This document shows positions 4,963 to 7,051 of a stretch of DNA of 7,051 bases, piece by piece. The stretch comes from Clostridia bacterium (GTDB taxonomy: Bacteria > Bacillota_A > Clostridia > Oscillospirales > CAG-382), in NCBI GenBank assembly GCA_017615235.1, contig JAGAAM010000219.1, forward strand, positions 1 to 7,051, in the 5' to 3' direction. The notes under the pieces are model-generated. The model had not been told where the DNA came from. It ran no database searches and was given only the letters and a program-made list of their open reading frames with translations. The translations under genes were made by a program, and so were the position numbers. Position 1 is the stretch's first letter; each line of letters begins with the position of its first letter.

Positions 4963-7051
4963 ATGACCGGGAACGGCACCGAAAGGAACAATTCGCTTTC
5001 GCCCTATCTGTCTTCAAGGGCGGTCTGGGCACTCGCCGTAGGCACCAGCGTCGGCTGGGGCGCTCTCGTCGTGACCGGAAGTTCCTATCTTTCACAGTCC
5101 GGGCCGGTCGGGAGCGTTATCGGCATAGTGCTCGGCGGGCTTATCATGCTCGTCATAAGCCGGTGCTTCGCCTATATGTCGGAGCGGTATCCCAGCGCCG
5201 GCGGCATCTATACCTACACGAAAAACGCGTTCGGCTACGACCGCGCTTTTCTCGTCTCGTGGTTTTTGATACTCGTTTATATCTCGATGTTCTGGGCGAA
5301 CGCCACGGCGATCCCGCTGTTCGCCGATTATCTGCTTGGCGATATCTTCCGGTTCGGTTATCTTTACACGCTGTTCGGATACGACGTTTATATCGGCGAG
5401 GCGCTTCTGACGATCGCCGCGATCGCGCTCGTCACCCTGCTTTGCATAAAAAGCAAATCGGCGGCGGCGCACGTTATGGTCGCGCTCGCAGCGGTGTTCG
5501 TGATCGGTATCGCGGCATGCTTCTTCGCCGCGATATTCGGGCATTCAGGCAGAGGTCAAAGCTATTCGCCGGGATTCGTACCGGGAAGCTCCGGGTTCTC
5601 CCAGATACTTACCGTGCTGTTCATCTCGCCCTGGGCGTTCATCGGCTTCGAGGGAGTCACGCACTCCTCGGAGGAATATAAATTCCAAAGCAAAAAACTT
5701 TTCCGCGTGCTCGTCGTTTCGGTGATCACCACGACGCTTATCTACGTTTTCGTCACTCTGCTCTCGGTCACCGCCTATCCGCCGGAATACGAAAGCTGGC
5801 TCGATTACATAAACAACCTCGGCAGCGAGGAGGGCATCCGCGCCGTTCCGGCGTTCTACGCCGCGCAGGCTTATCTCGGGAACGCAGGGATAGCGGTCAT
5901 TTCGGCTTCGCTTTTCGCCCTCGTCGTGACAAGCCTTATCGGCAACCTCCGCGCGCTGAGCCGCCTTTTCTACGCTCTCGCGCAGGACGGCATACTGCCT
6001 TCGCGCTTCGCGAAGCTCAATAAAAAAAGCATCCCCGCAAGGGCGATGATACTCGTATTCGCGATCTCGGCGGTCATTCCCTTCCTCGGAAGGACGGCTA
6101 TCGGCTGGATAGTCGACGTCACGACCGTCGGATCGACGCTCGTCTACGGTTTCGCCGCCGCCGCGGTGTATAAGACGGCGAAAAAGGAAGGCGACAAAAA
6201 GTTCAGGATAATCGGCGCCGCCGGGTTCGTGATAATGCTCGCGCTCGGCGTATACCTGCTTATGCCGGACATCCTTTCGCGGGAGACGATCCGGACCGAG
6301 ACTTATTTCCTCTTTATCGTCTGGTCGATACTCGGGTTCATCTATTTCCGCCGGATCATCGCAAAGGATCACGCGCGGCGGTTCGGTAAAGCGATAATCG
6401 TCTGGATCGCGCTGCTCTCGCTCGTCGTCTTCGCCGGGATCATCTGGACCCAGCGCATCGACGAAAGCATCACGAAGGACGCGATCTATTCGGTGCGCGA
6501 CTATTACGACGGCGCTTCGGCTTCCGAAGGGTCGGAATTCGTCGAATCGGTCGTGGGGAAGATCCATTCCTACGAGATAGTGACCACCTTCGCGGTGGTC
6601 GGGCTGTTCGGGCTTTCGCTGGGGATAATGCTCGTCAACTATTTTTCGATGAAGAAATGGGAAAACAAGGCGATAAACGAGCGCGACGTCGCGCGTGACG
6701 CCGCCTACCGCGATCCGCTCACCGGCGTCAAGAGCAAACACGCCTACGTCGACCGCGAATCGGAGACTGACCGTGCCATCGAATCCGGTGCGGTCGCGGC
6801 GTTCGCCGTCGCCGTCTGCGACGTGAACGGGCTCAAGCACATAAACGACACCCTCGGCCACCAGGCGGGCGACGCCTATATCAAACGCTCCGCCGCGCTT
6901 ATCTGCGAGCATTTCAAGCACAGTCCGGTCTACCGTATCGGCGGCGACGAGTTCGCCGTCATCCTCGAAGGGCAGGATTACGAAGGGCGCGAAAGGATAA
7001 TCGAGGAACTCGACCGCATAATCGAGGGCAACGTCGGGACCGAAAACGCCG
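4963..7051 (+). CDS. APC-family amino-acid permease fused to a GGDEF domain (3' partial)
   Basis: One frame is open for 696 codons to the window edge without a stop. Residues about 20-463 form a 12-helix APC-superfamily permease: GTSVGWG in helix 1, YPSAGGIYTYTKNAFG after helix 2, and WAFIGFEG followed by THSSEEYK around helix 6. Residues 476-495 and 539-562 are two further helices around an outward segment of about 42 residues. A charged linker (563-583) leads to a GGDEF diguanylate cyclase domain: DPLTG (584-588), CDVNGLKHIND (619-629), GHQAGD (632-637) and GGDEF (660-664). Fourteen helices place this domain in the cytoplasm, where it would make cyclic di-GMP. No RxxD inhibitory site is present. 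The start is fixed by an in-frame TAA at 4957-4959; the ribosome site is weak (AAGAG, 4948-4952). It lies 20 bases after nadM. The transported substrate is unknown. Confidence 0.92.
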   Translation, partial: MTGNGTERNNSLSPYLSSRAVWALAVGTSVGWGALVVTGSSYLSQSGPVGSVIGIVLGGLIMLVISRCFAYMSERYPSAGGIYTYTKNAFGYDRAFLVSWFLILVYISMFWANATAIPLFADYLLGDIFRFGYLYTLFGYDVYIGEALLTIAAIALVTLLCIKSKSAAAHVMVALAAVFVIGIAACFFAAIFGHSGRGQSYSPGFVPGSSGFSQILTVLFISPWAFIGFEGVTHSSEEYKFQSKKLFRVLVVSVITTTLIYVFVTLLSVTAYPPEYESWLDYINNLGSEEGIRAVPAFYAAQAYLGNAGIAVISASLFALVVTSLIGNLRALSRLFYALAQDGILPSRFAKLNKKSIPARAMILVFAISAVIPFLGRTAIGWIVDVTTVGSTLVYGFAAAAVYKTAKKEGDKKFRIIGAAGFVIMLALGVYLLMPDILSRETIRTETYFLFIVWSILGFIYFRRIIAKDHARRFGKAIIVWIALLSLVVFAGIIWTQRIDESITKDAIYSVRDYYDGASASEGSEFVESVVGKIHSYEIVTTFAVVGLFGLSLGIMLVNYFSMKKWENKAINERDVARDAAYRDPLTGVKSKHAYVDRESETDRAIESGAVAAFAVAVCDVNGLKHINDTLGHQAGDAYIKRSAALICEHFKHSPVYRIGGDEFAVILEGQDYEGRERIIEELDRIIEGNVGTENA

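Noticed and set aside
5545..6921. 458-codon open frame on the minus strand
   Set aside because: It lies wholly inside the permease-GGDEF gene, reads as Arg/Asp/Glu-rich sequence with no recognisable motif, and is explained by the G+C-rich codon pattern of the + strand gene.
6913..6954. A GGDEF domain degenerate enough to be only a c-di-GMP receptor
   Set aside because: The signature is a perfect GGDEF and the DPLTG, D-x-N-G-L-K, IND and GHxxGD elements are all present, so an active cyclase is the better reading although the I-site is absent.

Overview
The window reads as a single strand of tightly packed genes, all on the + strand. It probably comes from a G+C-rich, Gram-positive-type anaerobe of the Clostridia, most likely an uncultured gut-associated lineage. 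This is inferred from strong AAGGAG/GGAGG ribosome sites, gaps of 2-26 bp between genes, strong preference for C/G-ending codons, a short lipobox lipoprotein, a Mrp-type Fe-S ATPase with a cysteine-rich N-terminus, and a GGDEF domain of the D-x-N-G-L-K type. The taxon cannot be fixed from the sequence alone.

Layout: (i) 1-80 holds the last codons of an upstream gene and a strong intrinsic terminator. (ii) 92-2963 carries three closely spaced genes: an M29 metallo-aminopeptidase, a TIM-barrel sugar phosphate isomerase/epimerase, and a Mrp/NBP35 P-loop ATPase. (iii) 2966-4942 carries an NAD pair, ammonia-dependent NAD synthetase (nadE) and an archaeal-type NMN adenylyltransferase (nadM-like). 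Between them sits a lipoprotein with an NlpC/P60-like fold that has lost all three expected catalytic residues. (iv) 4963 to the window edge is one uninterrupted open frame. It encodes a 12-helix APC amino-acid permease, then two more membrane helices around a short outward segment, then a GGDEF diguanylate cyclase domain that is cut off by the window end.

How the genes fit together: NadM-like and NadE would catalyse the last two steps of NAD synthesis (mononucleotide to dinucleotide, then amidation). The aminopeptidase would release amino acids inside the cell. The permease-GGDEF protein looks like a way to couple amino-acid transport or external sensing to cyclic-di-GMP production. Links between these genes beyond co-orientation are inference. 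No stretch over 300 bases lacks a gene, and I see no tRNA, rRNA, CRISPR array, IS element or attachment site.

The points most worth following up are the transporter-cyclase fusion, the catalytically dead NlpC/P60 lipoprotein inside an NAD operon, and the repeated hairpin-T-tract-ribosome-site arrangement in front of the first gene and the lipoprotein gene.
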